Shown here piece after piece: positions 42,792-51,672 of a stretch of 54,563 bases of DNA. The stretch covers positions 1 to 54,563 of the forward strand of contig JARFRM010000172.1 of assembly GCA_029287235.1 (NCBI GenBank). The letters are read 5' to 3'. The notes below the pieces were generated by a model that did no database searches, had not been told where the DNA came from, and saw nothing but the letters and a program-made list of their open reading frames with translations. The stretch is from Thermoanaerobaculales bacterium (lineage in GTDB: Bacteria; Acidobacteriota; Thermoanaerobaculia; Thermoanaerobaculales; Sulfomarinibacteraceae). The position numbers were made by a program, and so were the translations under genes. Position 1 is the first letter of the stretch, and every line of letters starts with the position of its first letter.

Positions 42792-43706
42792 ATGACCGGT
42801 TCACGGTGGATGCTCGATCGACGCCCGCGCCGGCCCTGGTGGGTCCGGTTCGCGATCAGCGCGATTGCGATCTGGGCTACGATCATCATCACCATGGTGA
42901 TCTTCGAAGAGTCGTTGATCTTCTTTCCCGACCGATACCCCGGAGGGTTCTGGGACGTCGAGGCGGTTGCCCGTGGCTCGGGGACCTCGGTGGAGGACTG
43001 TTTCTTCCCCACCTCTGACGGGAAACGACTGCACGCGTGGTGGTGCCGCCCCCGGACCGCTGGAGGGGGCGGGCAACCCACCACCGAGATGGTCTTGCTC
43101 TGGTTCCACGGCAACGCCGGCAACCTCTCTCAGAGATCGGAGCTCATGTTTGCGCTGGCGGGGATCCCCGCCCAGGTTTTCATAGTCGATTACCGAGGCT
43201 ACGGACGTAGTGAGGGCCGACCGAGCGAGAATGGGCTTCTCCGCGATGCCCGTGCGTCCTGGCGCTATCTCAGGGAGGACGGGGGTGTCGATGCCGAGCG
43301 GATCGTGATTTTCGGTAAGAGCCTGGGTGGAGCGGTGGCGGTGGATCTGGCGGAAGAAGTGACGCCCGCGGGCCTCATCGTCGAGTCGAGCTTCGTCTCG
43401 GTTCCCGATATGGCATCCCATCACTACCCGTTCGTTCCACGTTGGATGATCCGGACCAAGTTGGACTCGCGGTCGAAGATCGGCGGTGTCAAGTGCCCGG
43501 TCATGGTCATCCACTCACGGGCCGACGAGATCGTGCCCTACGAGCACGGCCGACTGCTCTTCGACGCCGCGCCGGCCGACAAACGGTTCTACGAGGTCGA
43601 GAATGCCGGGCACAATGAGCTATGGCTGGTGGGAGGCGAAGAGTATTTCTCGGCGCTTCGTGGTTTTCTCCTCGATTGTCGGGGAGGGTCGGGAGAGAAA
43701 GAGTGA
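42792..43706 (+). CDS. Alpha/beta hydrolase, membrane-anchored (BEM46/YqiA-like)
   Basis: The 304-residue product has one N-terminal membrane helix (about residues 20-40, FAISAIAIWATIIITMVIF), then an alpha/beta-hydrolase domain with the oxyanion segment WFHGNAGNLS, nucleophile elbow GKSLGG (Ser about 175), catalytic Asp in HSRADEIVPYEHG and His in NAGHNEL. This is the BEM46/YfhR-like architecture. The frame runs back to 42693; ATG 42792 is the likeliest start, though the Shine-Dalgarno is weak. It overlaps the SDR gene by four bases, so it heads a coupled operon that includes oxidoreductases. Confidence 0.88.
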   Translation: MTGSRWMLDRRPRRPWWVRFAISAIAIWATIIITMVIFEESLIFFPDRYPGGFWDVEAVARGSGTSVEDCFFPTSDGKRLHAWWCRPRTAGGGGQPTTEMVLLWFHGNAGNLSQRSELMFALAGIPAQVFIVDYRGYGRSEGRPSENGLLRDARASWRYLREDGGVDAERIVIFGKSLGGAVAVDLAEEVTPAGLIVESSFVSVPDMASHHYPFVPRWMIRTKLDSRSKIGGVKCPVMVIHSRADEIVPYEHGRLLFDAAPADKRFYEVENAGHNELWLVGGEEYFSALRGFLLDCRGGSGEKE

Positions 43707-44533
43707 AACGAGACCGCGAGCGAGTGGTGCTGATCACGGGGTGTTCGTCGGGGATCGGGCGCGCCATGGCCGAGGAGTGTCGACGACGGGGTTTTCGAAC
43801 GGTGGTCACCGCTCGCGATCCGGCCGCCCTGACCGGCTTCGCCGGCGATCGGTCGTTGATACTCCCCCTCGATGTCACCGATGGCGTGAGCATCGATCGG
43901 GCGGTGGCGGACGCGATTGAGTGGGCCGGGGGGATCGACATCCTGGTCAACAACGCCGGATACGCCCTGGTGGGTCCCGTTGCGGAGGTTCCCCTGGATG
44001 GTCTTCGCCGGCAGCTCGAGACCAATGTTGTCGGAGCGGTCGCAGTCGTTCAGGCGGTTGTTCCGCACATGATCTCGGCAGGTGGAGGATGCATCGTCAA
44101 CATCGGCTCGGTCTCGAGTCTTCTGGCCACTCCTTTCGGGGGTGCCTACTCGGCGAGCAAGGCTGCGCTCCACCTCCTGTCCGATGCCCTTCGTCCCGAA
44201 GTCGCACCGTTCGGGATTCACGTAGTGGTGGTTCGGGCCGGAGGGGTGGCGACAAATTTCCCCGAGGCGGCCGGCAAGGGCCTCGAGCGGTACCGTGATC
44301 CCTCGTCGATCTACCACGACAAGTTCGGGGCCATGGAGGAGCGGGCGGCGATGTCGAAGAACCTGGCCATGCCCGCCGCCGACTTCGCCCGCCGAACCAT
44401 GGATGCCGCGACCAGGAGAAACCCGCCCGCGATCCTCAAGATCGCCGGCGGATCCAGAATCGTCCCCGTCGTGGCCATGTTGCCGAAGAAGCTGCTGGCC
44501 AGCGTATTGGGGAGGAAATTCGGGCTCAGATAA
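43703..44533 (+). CDS. Short-chain dehydrogenase/reductase (SDR)
   Basis: The 276-residue product starts at GTG 43703 in a GTGA overlap with the hydrolase. The classical SDR motifs are clear: NAD(P)-binding TGCSSGIG (about residues 13-20), NNAG (about 86-89), Ser in NIGSVSSLL and active-site YSASK (about 152-156). The longer frame from 43622 runs inside the hydrolase gene. SDRs interconvert alcohols and ketones; here it likely acts on the substrate family released by the hydrolase and oxidised further by the GMC enzyme downstream. Confidence 0.9.
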   Translation: MKRDRERVVLITGCSSGIGRAMAEECRRRGFRTVVTARDPAALTGFAGDRSLILPLDVTDGVSIDRAVADAIEWAGGIDILVNNAGYALVGPVAEVPLDGLRRQLETNVVGAVAVVQAVVPHMISAGGGCIVNIGSVSSLLATPFGGAYSASKAALHLLSDALRPEVAPFGIHVVVVRAGGVATNFPEAAGKGLERYRDPSSIYHDKFGAMEERAAMSKNLAMPAADFARRTMDAATRRNPPAILKIAGGSRIVPVVAMLPKKLLASVLGRKFGLR

Positions 44534-44585
44534 CCGCGGTGTACCATCCATCGAAGGTGCCGCGGGATCATTTCTCCCTTGTACA

Positions 44586-45002
44586 ATGCATGTCATGGAT
44601 TCATTGTCTGAACGACATGCCAGATTTTTCATGGTCGTCGCTGAGAGCGTCACCCCGGAGATCGTGTCGCTGGATTCCGGCGGCCGCGCCCGGATGGCGG
44701 CGATCATCGACGCGGCTCTCATGGATCGCGACGCAATCACCCGCACCCAGTTCGGGACCTTTCTGACGGTGATCCGACTTGCGCCCGTCCTTCGTTTCGG
44801 GCGGGCTTTCGACCGTCTCGACGGAGATCGGAAGAATGCGGTTCTGCGGTGGTTCCAGGATTGCCCGGTCTCGATTCTTCGCAAGGGCTTCTGGGGTTTG
44901 AAGGTGCTCGTCTTCATGGGCTATTACGGGCAGGAGGAGACCTGGAGCGAGATCGGCTACGCTCCCGATTTCGACGGGCGGGCAGGGGTGCGGCATGCGT
45001 GA
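44586..45002 (+). CDS. Small subunit of a GMC oxidoreductase (gluconate 2-dehydrogenase subunit 3-like)
   Basis: The 138-residue product is helical, with FFMVVAESVTPEI near the start and VLVFMGYYGQEETWSEIGYAPDF near the end. I recognise this as the pattern of the small gluconate-2-dehydrogenase subunit 3 family, which partners with a large FAD subunit. Its last eight bases overlap the large GMC gene. There is an ATG at 44595 also in frame and no clear Shine-Dalgarno sequence at either. It has no signal peptide, so the complex may be cytoplasmic or lack the Tat-exported form. Confidence 0.75.
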   Translation: MHVMDSLSERHARFFMVVAESVTPEIVSLDSGGRARMAAIIDAALMDRDAITRTQFGTFLTVIRLAPVLRFGRAFDRLDGDRKNAVLRWFQDCPVSILRKGFWGLKVLVFMGYYGQEETWSEIGYAPDFDGRAGVRHA

Positions 45003-46497
45003 GCTCGACTACGATGTCGTGATCATCGGTTCGGGCGCGGGCGGTGGCGCGGTGGCCAAGGAGCTGGCGCCGTTGGCCGCGGCGGGCAAGCGAATCGCCG
45101 TCCTCGAGTGGGGACCGAAGCTGGCAGACGACGCCTTCACCGGCCGGGAAGTGGAGATGGCCCGCCAGCTCTATTTCGATTCGGGCGGTGTTCTCACCAA
45201 GGACCGGACCCTGACCATGGCCTACGGTCGGGCCTACGGGGGTTCGACGGTGGTGTACACGGGAACCTCGCTGACCATCCCCGAGGATGTCGTCAAGCGG
45301 TGGGATGTTCCGGGGATCGAGTACAACGACCTCCAGCGACGATCCGCGAAATATATCGAAGAAAACAACGTCCACAAGCTCGAGGAATCCGAGCTCAACG
45401 ACAACAACCGCCTCTTTCTCGAGGGCTGCATCAAGCTCGGATACCGGGCGCAGCAGTTCCCCATCAACGTCAAGGGCTGTCGCTCGTCGAGTCTGTGCAA
45501 CCTCGGCTGCCCCAACGGCGCCAAACAGGGCACGCATCGGGTCCAGCTGCCGGCGGCGGAAGCGGCCGGCGTCGAGGTCATCACCAACTGCAGGGTGACC
45601 AGGGTGGGGGAGAGAAGCTGCGACGCGGTCGTGGCCGACCCCGGGTTCGGACTTCCCTCGAGTTGGGAGTCGGGTGAGGTCCGAGTCAACGCAAAGGTGA
45701 TCGTGGTTTGCGGCGGGGCCATCAACTCCGCTGCGCTGCTCCTCCGATCGGGATACGGCGACCGGCTCCCGACCCTCGGGCGCTATTTGACCCTCCACCC
45801 GGCGCTGATTCTGGTCGGTGAGCACCCGCACGAAATCTCCAACTTTCACGGCCACCCCAAGAGCTTCTACTGCGACGAATTCTGGGAATCGGAGAAGTTC
45901 CTGCTGGAAACCTGCATGTACTTTCCGTTCATCACATCGAAGAATCTGATCGGTTTCGGCGCCGAACACTCCAAGCTCATGCGCGCCTTCGGTCGTTTGC
46001 AGATGATCCTGGTGCTGGCCGTGGATCCTGCACTCGAGTCGAATCGGGTTCTTGTGGATCGTGACGGCGAGCCGGTGATCGACTACACGATGGGTCCGAG
46101 CGTCCTCGATTCGCTCCACCGAAGCATGGTCGCGAGCGCGAAGATCTTCTTCGCCGCCGGCGCCCACAGGGTCCATGCGCCTGCGGGTGCGTCGTTCTTC
46201 ATTGAACGGAAGGATGCAGATCGGGTGGAGGAGCTCATTCCACGCTCCAACGTGATTCCCGGAAAGATCTCGGTCGCCAGCGCCCACATCATGGGGGGCT
46301 GCGGCATGGGGCGGGAAGCATCGGACTCCGTCACCGACAGCTGGGGACGCGTGCACGGATCTCCGGGCCTCTACGTCGGCGATTCGGGTCTCTTTCCGAG
46401 GGCTTCCGAGATCAATCCCTATGTCACGGTCATGGCGTTGGCCGATCGTGTTGCGGAGCACATTCGCGACAACGCCGGGGAGCTGCTGGCACCATGA
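44995..46497 (+). CDS. GMC-family FAD oxidoreductase, large subunit
   Basis: The 500-residue protein starts with the FAD motif YDVVIIGSGAGGGAVAKELA (about residues 6-25) and has the GMC signature GRAYGGSTVVYTGTSL. It contains a Cys-rich segment GCRSSSLCNLGCP and the C-terminal IMGGCGMG with GLYVGDSGLFPRASEINPYVTVMALADR. Such enzymes oxidise primary or secondary alcohols and pass electrons to a cytochrome or quinone. It overlaps the small subunit gene by eight bases and the TPP gene by four (ATGA), so the three are coupled. The second GMC enzyme in the window lies at 13457-15070. Confidence 0.9.
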   Translation: MRELDYDVVIIGSGAGGGAVAKELAPLAAAGKRIAVLEWGPKLADDAFTGREVEMARQLYFDSGGVLTKDRTLTMAYGRAYGGSTVVYTGTSLTIPEDVVKRWDVPGIEYNDLQRRSAKYIEENNVHKLEESELNDNNRLFLEGCIKLGYRAQQFPINVKGCRSSSLCNLGCPNGAKQGTHRVQLPAAEAAGVEVITNCRVTRVGERSCDAVVADPGFGLPSSWESGEVRVNAKVIVVCGGAINSAALLLRSGYGDRLPTLGRYLTLHPALILVGEHPHEISNFHGHPKSFYCDEFWESEKFLLETCMYFPFITSKNLIGFGAEHSKLMRAFGRLQMILVLAVDPALESNRVLVDRDGEPVIDYTMGPSVLDSLHRSMVASAKIFFAAGAHRVHAPAGASFFIERKDADRVEELIPRSNVIPGKISVASAHIMGGCGMGREASDSVTDSWGRVHGSPGLYVGDSGLFPRASEINPYVTVMALADRVAEHIRDNAGELLAP

Positions 46498-48215
46498 GAG
46501 TGCGTGGATCGAAGCTCGTCTCCCGGGCCCTCGCCGACGAAGGCGTGAAATTCACCTTCGGAATTCCAGGGACGCACAATATCGAGCTCTACGACGCCAT
46601 CGAGGAGGAGCCGGATGTCGAAGCTGTCCTGGTGACCTCCGAGGTCGCGGGTGCCTTCATGGGCGACGGCGTGTCGCGGTCCTCGGATCAGACCGGAGTG
46701 CTCAACGTGGTGCCCGGTGCCGGCGTGACCCACAGCATGTCGGGAATCGCCGAGGCCTATATGGACAATGTTCCGCTGGTGGTTCTCGCCTGTGGAATCC
46801 GACAGGACACCGGAGCGGCATTCCAACTGCACGACATCGACCAGCTCGCCGTTCTTCGTCCGGTTACAAAGGAGGCAACGCGGATCGCCACGGCCGCCGA
46901 GATCTATCCGACCATCCGCCGGGCGTTTCAGATCGCTCGGCAGGCTCCGTCCGGACCTGTGGCGGTTGAAATTCCCGCCGACTTCATGATGCTGACCCAG
47001 GATGTGCCGGATCCCGTCTGGGAACCCGATCCCGTGCTCGAGCGGACGGCGGATCGCGATCTGGTCGAGCGTGCAGCGCGTCTGCTCGGCGAGGCGAAAC
47101 GGCCGGCCATCTATGTCGGCGCGGGAGCCGTGGACGGACGACACGAGCTGATCACTCTCGCCGAGCAACTGGGAGCGCCGGTGGTGACCACCTTTCAGGG
47201 CAAGGGGGTCTTCCCCGAGTCCCACCCCCTCTGGTTGTGGTCCGGCATCGGCAGGACGACGCCACCTTTCGTACGGACCGTCATGGAGAGGTGCGACTGC
47301 CTGCTTGCGGTGGGGTGCCGTTTCGGCGAGGTGGCCACCGGCTCATACGGGATGGAAACGCCGGAAACTCTGATCCATGTCGACATTGATCCAGAGGTTC
47401 TCGGACGCAACCTCCCGACCACCCTCGCAGTCGCGGCGGACGCCGGAGACTTTCTCAGGCGATTGACAACCCTGATCGAAGGAAAACGCCCGTTCGACGG
47501 CCTTGCCCGGGAGATCGCGGAGGGACACGAGAAGGTGGGGCGAAACTGGCGCAAATCAGCTTCGAGAAACCGCGTCACCCCGTATGCGTTCTTTTCCTCG
47601 CTGCAGCGCCATTGCGGCGATGATGCCATCTACACCACCGACAGCGGTAACGGGACCTTCCTCGCAGCGGAGCACCTCCGTCTCAATCATCCCCGATGTT
47701 TCCTCGGTCCCATCGACTTCTCGTGCATGGGTTACTCGGTACCGGCCTCCATCGGCGCGGCCTTTGCCAACCCGGACCGGGATGTCGTGACCCTGGCCGG
47801 CGACGGCGCGTTCCTCATGACCGGGCTCGAAGCCCTGACCGCGGCCACCTATGGTGCCGCGCCGTTGATCTGCGTTCTGAGGGACGGCAAGCACGGTCTG
47901 ATTGCAGAGTTCCAGAAGATCCCTCTCAATCGCCAGACCTGCAGCGTCCTGCCCGATTTCAGTCTCCAGTCGTTGGCCGAGGCGGTTGGATGTCGATACT
48001 TCCGGGTCATCAGCGACTCGGAGCTCGATTCGGTGCTGCCGAGCGCTTTGGAGCTGGTGCGGAAGCGGACTCCGGTGATCCTCGAGGTCGCCATCGACTA
48101 CTCCGACAAGACCTACTTCAGCCGCGGGGTGGTGACGACCCAGTTCTGGAGGTATCCGTGGCGCGAGCGTCTGAGGATGCTCGCCCGGGCGTTGCTCAGG
48201 AGGATGGGTGGCTGA
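46494..48215 (+). CDS. Thiamine-diphosphate enzyme (acetolactate-synthase/decarboxylase family)
   Basis: The 573-residue protein has the three-domain TPP fold: N-terminal PYR domain with catalytic Glu in TSEVAG (residue 50), a central domain, and a C-terminal PP domain with GDGAFLMTGLEALTAAT (about 436-452). The usual closing NN of the GDG-x(25)-NN motif is replaced here by RDGKHG, a noticeable deviation. It is therefore not a standard acetolactate synthase, and may be a 2-oxoacid or oxalyl-type decarboxylase; the substrate is unknown. It overlaps the GMC gene by four bases and the kinase gene by eight. Confidence 0.85.
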   Translation: MRVRGSKLVSRALADEGVKFTFGIPGTHNIELYDAIEEEPDVEAVLVTSEVAGAFMGDGVSRSSDQTGVLNVVPGAGVTHSMSGIAEAYMDNVPLVVLACGIRQDTGAAFQLHDIDQLAVLRPVTKEATRIATAAEIYPTIRRAFQIARQAPSGPVAVEIPADFMMLTQDVPDPVWEPDPVLERTADRDLVERAARLLGEAKRPAIYVGAGAVDGRHELITLAEQLGAPVVTTFQGKGVFPESHPLWLWSGIGRTTPPFVRTVMERCDCLLAVGCRFGEVATGSYGMETPETLIHVDIDPEVLGRNLPTTLAVAADAGDFLRRLTTLIEGKRPFDGLAREIAEGHEKVGRNWRKSASRNRVTPYAFFSSLQRHCGDDAIYTTDSGNGTFLAAEHLRLNHPRCFLGPIDFSCMGYSVPASIGAAFANPDRDVVTLAGDGAFLMTGLEALTAATYGAAPLICVLRDGKHGLIAEFQKIPLNRQTCSVLPDFSLQSLAEAVGCRYFRVISDSELDSVLPSALELVRKRTPVILEVAIDYSDKTYFSRGVVTTQFWRYPWRERLRMLARALLRRMGG

Positions 48216-51200
48216 CGAGTCCGGCTCCACCAATGGCCCCGGTTCGTCCATCGACGAGACCATGACCAACGTCAGGCCTGGTCCGCCCGGCGATGCGGAC
48301 GCCGGTTTCAGTCTGAGCCCGGTCTTCTCTTCCGGTGAGGTTCTGGCCGGACGGTACCGCGTGGAGCGTTTTCTCGCCCGCGGGGGGATGGGTGAGGTCT
48401 ACCGGGTCCTCGATCAGGAGCTCGGTGAGATCGTTGCGCTGAAGACCATCCTGCCGCGGTCGGTGGGGGATCCCATGTCGGTGGACCGCTTCCGGCGTGA
48501 GATTCAGATGGCTCGTCAGGTGAGCCACCGCAACGTCTGCCGAATCTTCGATATCGGGAAGCATCTCGGCCCGGACGGTGAGGAGGTCGTTTTTCTCACC
48601 ATGGAACTTCTGGAGGGGGTCTCGCTCCGGGCGAGGTTGCGCGACGGTGTGATGAAACCCGACGAGGCGCTCGACGTCGTCGAACAGTTGACCGCGGGGC
48701 TGGGAGCAGCCCACCGAAAGGGCATCGTCCACCGTGACCTCAAACCATCCAACATCTTTCTGGTGCCGGAGGGCGAGGAAACCCGTGTTGTCATCGCGGA
48801 TTTCGGTCTCGCACGACCGCAGGTCAAGGACGAGAGTCAGCTCACGGTGACCGGCACCGGTGAGATCCTCGGCACGCCCGCCTACATGTCGCCCGAGCAG
48901 ATTGAAGGGAAGATGGCGACCACCGCCTCGGACGTCTACTCTCTCGGACTGGTGATGTACGAGATGCTGACGGGCGTCCAGGCATTCGAGGGTGAGAGCG
49001 CGTTCCAGATTGCCCTCAGCAAGCTGCGTGACGCCCCCACAACTCCAAGCATGCGCGGCGCGAATATCCCACCGCGCTGGGACCGGACCATCCTGCGCTG
49101 CTTGGAGAAGGAGGTGGGCGATCGCTTTGCCCGCGTTGAGGACATTCCGGCGGTCCTCGCGGGCCGTCGGCGTCTGCCTTTCCTCCATCACCGCCGACTC
49201 GTGAGGCGACGGTTGTTCTGGGCGGCGGCGCTCGCCGTGCTGGTGATCGGCATCGGCGTGGCCGTCGTTGCGGTCAGGGGCTGGCCGCCGTGGCGGATCG
49301 TTTCCAACTCGCAATCACCGGTGGTTGTCAGGCAGTCGGTGGCGGTCCTGGGTTTCGAAAACACGACCAAAGCACCGAATGCGGCGTGGATCTCCACCGC
49401 GCTGAGCGATTTTCTCACCACCGAGCTGGGGGCAGGAGGCGCGATCAGGGCCGTCCCGAGCGAGAGCGTCGCACACGCGAGGTCGGAGCTCGGGATCGAT
49501 GAAGTGACGACCCTGGGACCCGAGACGCTGGCTCGGCTCCGGGATCTGCTCGCCACGGATCTCGTGGTGCTCGGGTCGTACACCGTCCTTGGCGAAGGAC
49601 CGGAGGCCGAGATTCGGCTCGACTCCCGGGTTCAGGATGTCAACGCGGAGGAGATTCTCATCCTCCAACCCGTGACCGGAACACGGACTGATCTTGCGAG
49701 CATTGCCATCGGAGCCGCCGCGGAGATACGTGGTCGATTCGGACTCGATGTGGTTGAAGATTCGGCTGCAACCGAGGCTTATCCATCGGATCCCGGAGCG
49801 GCCCGGCTCTACGCCGAAGGGGTCGTGCGGCTGCGGTCCTTCGATCCGGAAGGGGCTCGGGATCTTCTCGAAGAGGCGGCCGTCGCCGAGCCCGACTCGC
49901 CGTTGATCTGGATCGAGTTGGCGAAGAGTTGGACGCAGCTCGGATATGGCGTCAACGCCATCAGGGCCGCCAGACGGTCCACCGAACTCAGTGAAGGGCT
50001 TGGGCGAGAGCTCAGGCTCCGAATAGAGGGTGAGTACCAGGTTCTCGCCGGTCGCATGGACGAGGCTGTGGACACTTTCAGATCGTTGTGGCTGGTCTAC
50101 CCCGACAATCTCGAGTACGGCATCCGGCTTGCCAATGCTCAGGTTGCGGCCGGTATGCCGGATTCTTCCCTCGACACCGTTGCCGAGCTGAGAGCCCTTC
50201 CGAAGCCGCTGAGCGGGGATCCGCGGATCGATCTCGCGGAGGCCGCCGCGGCTGGTGAGAAGGGGGATGCTCACCGGCAGGCTGCAGCTGCGAAAAGGGT
50301 CGTGACGGCGAGCCACCGGATCGGCTCGGGCCTGCTCGAGGCCGAAGGCCGTCTCGCCCTCGGCAGCGCGCTGAGAGAGACCGGTGAGCTCGATCAGGCG
50401 TTGATCGAGCTCGAGACCGCCCGTCGGCTGATGCGGACCGCCGGCAACCGGACGGGGGAGGCCAGCGCCGCCTACTCGCTGGCAGTCGCTTATCTCGCGA
50501 TGGGAGATATCGATGCAGCCGTCCGAGAGGCGGAGACAAGTCTGACGACGGCTCTGGAGGCCGGCGCCAGGATCATCGAGGGCGACGCACTGAATCTGCT
50601 GGGCAGCATCCTGCTCCATCAAGGTGATTTTGCGGCGGCTCTGGGGGTTTTCACCTCCGCGCTCGAGCTCCAGCGTGAAACCGGCAACTCGAGCGGCGAG
50701 GCGGACGCCTTCAACAACCTCGCTCTGGTCCAGATGTGGTCGGGTGACTTCGTCGGCGCCGTCGACAGCTTCACCCAGGTCCGCGCCCAGTACCGCGAGT
50801 TGGGCAAGCCGCAGGGCGAGGCGGCGGTGGTCATGAATCTCGCCCGGATCGATGCTGTTCGCGGTGACCTCGACGGCGCACGGAGTCTCTTCGAAGAGGC
50901 GGCCGGACTCTACCGGATTCAGGGAAACGCCGAGGCGCTGGCCGAGGCGCTCTTCGGGCTCGGTGAGGTGCTCTTGACCCAGGGGGATCTTCTGGGAGCG
51001 CGGGCTCGGCACGAGGAGGCGTTGGCCCTGCGCCGCGACCATCAGCTCGGCACCGAGGCGGAGAGTGAGTTCGCCCTCGCCGGCCTGACCCTTTCGGAAG
51101 CGGCTCTGGGTAGGCGGAGCTATGACGACGCGGTGGAGGAGCTGTCGCGTTCGGTGGCGACGCTCGCGGACCAGAATCGCCCCGCCCTCGAGGCCGATGC

Positions 51201-51597
51201 TCTCAACTACCTCGCCGAGGCTCACCTCGGGGCGGGACGGGTCGACGAGGCGGAGGTCGTCCTGGATCGAATTCGGGCCCTGGCCGCGTCATCGAACTCG
51301 GTGACCTTGATGGTCTTGCGGATCAACGAGGCTCGATTGGCGGGTCGCAACGGTCGATTCGAAGAGGCCGAGTCGATCCTCGCGGCAGTCATCGAAGAGG
51401 CCCGAGCGCAGTCGAGCTTCGGCGTCGAGCTCGAGGCTCGGTTGGTGCTGGCCGAGATCTCGGCGGAGGCCGGTGATCTGAATGCGGCCCGCCGGATCCT
51501 CGGAGAGCTGAGTCAGGAAGCCTCGGCCCGGGGTTGGAACCTGATCGCAGACAGAGCTTCGGCGATCACTCGAAGCCTCCCTCCCGGCAACGACTGA
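48208..51597 (+). CDS. Ser/Thr protein kinase with membrane helix and long TPR region
   Basis: The 1129-residue protein begins at GTG 48208 with AGGAGG upstream. Residues about 48-320 are a Hanks-type kinase: [11 protein letters not shown], catalytic Lys in ALKTI (about 79), HRDLKPSN (about 174), DFGLA (about 197) and [10 protein letters not shown]. One transmembrane helix follows (about 333-355), then a small alpha/beta domain (about 370-510, [14 protein letters not shown]), of the FlgO/TolB-like type common in such kinases. Many tetratricopeptide repeats follow (about 525-1125). This is a common design in Acidobacteriota and relatives. Coupling to the metabolic operon by an eight-base overlap is unexpected and may be accidental. 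Confidence 0.92.
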   Translation: MADESGSTNGPGSSIDETMTNVRPGPPGDADAGFSLSPVFSSGEVLAGRYRVERFLARGGMGEVYRVLDQELGEIVALKTILPRSVGDPMSVDRFRREIQMARQVSHRNVCRIFDIGKHLGPDGEEVVFLTMELLEGVSLRARLRDGVMKPDEALDVVEQLTAGLGAAHRKGIVHRDLKPSNIFLVPEGEETRVVIADFGLARPQVKDESQLTVTGTGEILGTPAYMSPEQIEGKMATTASDVYSLGLVMYEMLTGVQAFEGESAFQIALSKLRDAPTTPSMRGANIPPRWDRTILRCLEKEVGDRFARVEDIPAVLAGRRRLPFLHHRRLVRRRLFWAAALAVLVIGIGVAVVAVRGWPPWRIVSNSQSPVVVRQSVAVLGFENTTKAPNAAWISTALSDFLTTELGAGGAIRAVPSESVAHARSELGIDEVTTLGPETLARLRDLLATDLVVLGSYTVLGEGPEAEIRLDSRVQDVNAEEILILQPVTGTRTDLASIAIGAAAEIRGRFGLDVVEDSAATEAYPSDPGAARLYAEGVVRLRSFDPEGARDLLEEAAVAEPDSPLIWIELAKSWTQLGYGVNAIRAARRSTELSEGLGRELRLRIEGEYQVLAGRMDEAVDTFRSLWLVYPDNLEYGIRLANAQVAAGMPDSSLDTVAELRALPKPLSGDPRIDLAEAAAAGEKGDAHRQAAAAKRVVTASHRIGSGLLEAEGRLALGSALRETGELDQALIELETARRLMRTAGNRTGEASAAYSLAVAYLAMGDIDAAVREAETSLTTALEAGARIIEGDALNLLGSILLHQGDFAAALGVFTSALELQRETGNSSGEADAFNNLALVQMWSGDFVGAVDSFTQVRAQYRELGKPQGEAAVVMNLARIDAVRGDLDGARSLFEEAAGLYRIQGNAEALAEALFGLGEVLLTQGDLLGARARHEEALALRRDHQLGTEAESEFALAGLTLSEAALGRRSYDDAVEELSRSVATLADQNRPALEADALNYLAEAHLGAGRVDEAEVVLDRIRALAASSNSVTLMVLRINEARLAGRNGRFEEAESILAAVIEEARAQSSFGVELEARLVLAEISAEAGDLNAARRILGELSQEASARGWNLIADRASAITRSLPPGND

Positions 51598-51615
51598 GCG
51601 ATTCCAGGCTCGAGC

Positions 51616-51624
51616 TGGTATAAT
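51616..51624 (+). promoter_or_regulatory. Extended -10 promoter (TGGTATAAT)
   Basis: TATAAT at 51619-51624 is preceded by TG one base earlier, a textbook extended -10. No good -35 is present, as expected for that class. Transcription would start near 51631, right at the inverted repeat. Confidence 0.65.
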
Positions 51625-51631
51625 CGGTACT

Positions 51632-51649
51632 CGTCGGAAAATTCCGACG
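51632..51649 (+). promoter_or_regulatory. Palindrome at the predicted transcript start
   Basis: CGTCGGA (51632-51638) and TCCGACG (51643-51649) form a perfect 7-base stem with loop AAAT. It would lie at the very 5' end of the message of the secreted-protein gene, or act as an operator overlapping the start site. Confidence 0.5.
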
Positions 51650-51672
51650 GCGTCTCCCGAGGGAGCACCGAA

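Noticed and set aside
49315-51225. 636-residue minus-strand frame opposite the TPR region
   Set aside because: Shadow of the periodic TPR coding sequence; no domain or start signal.
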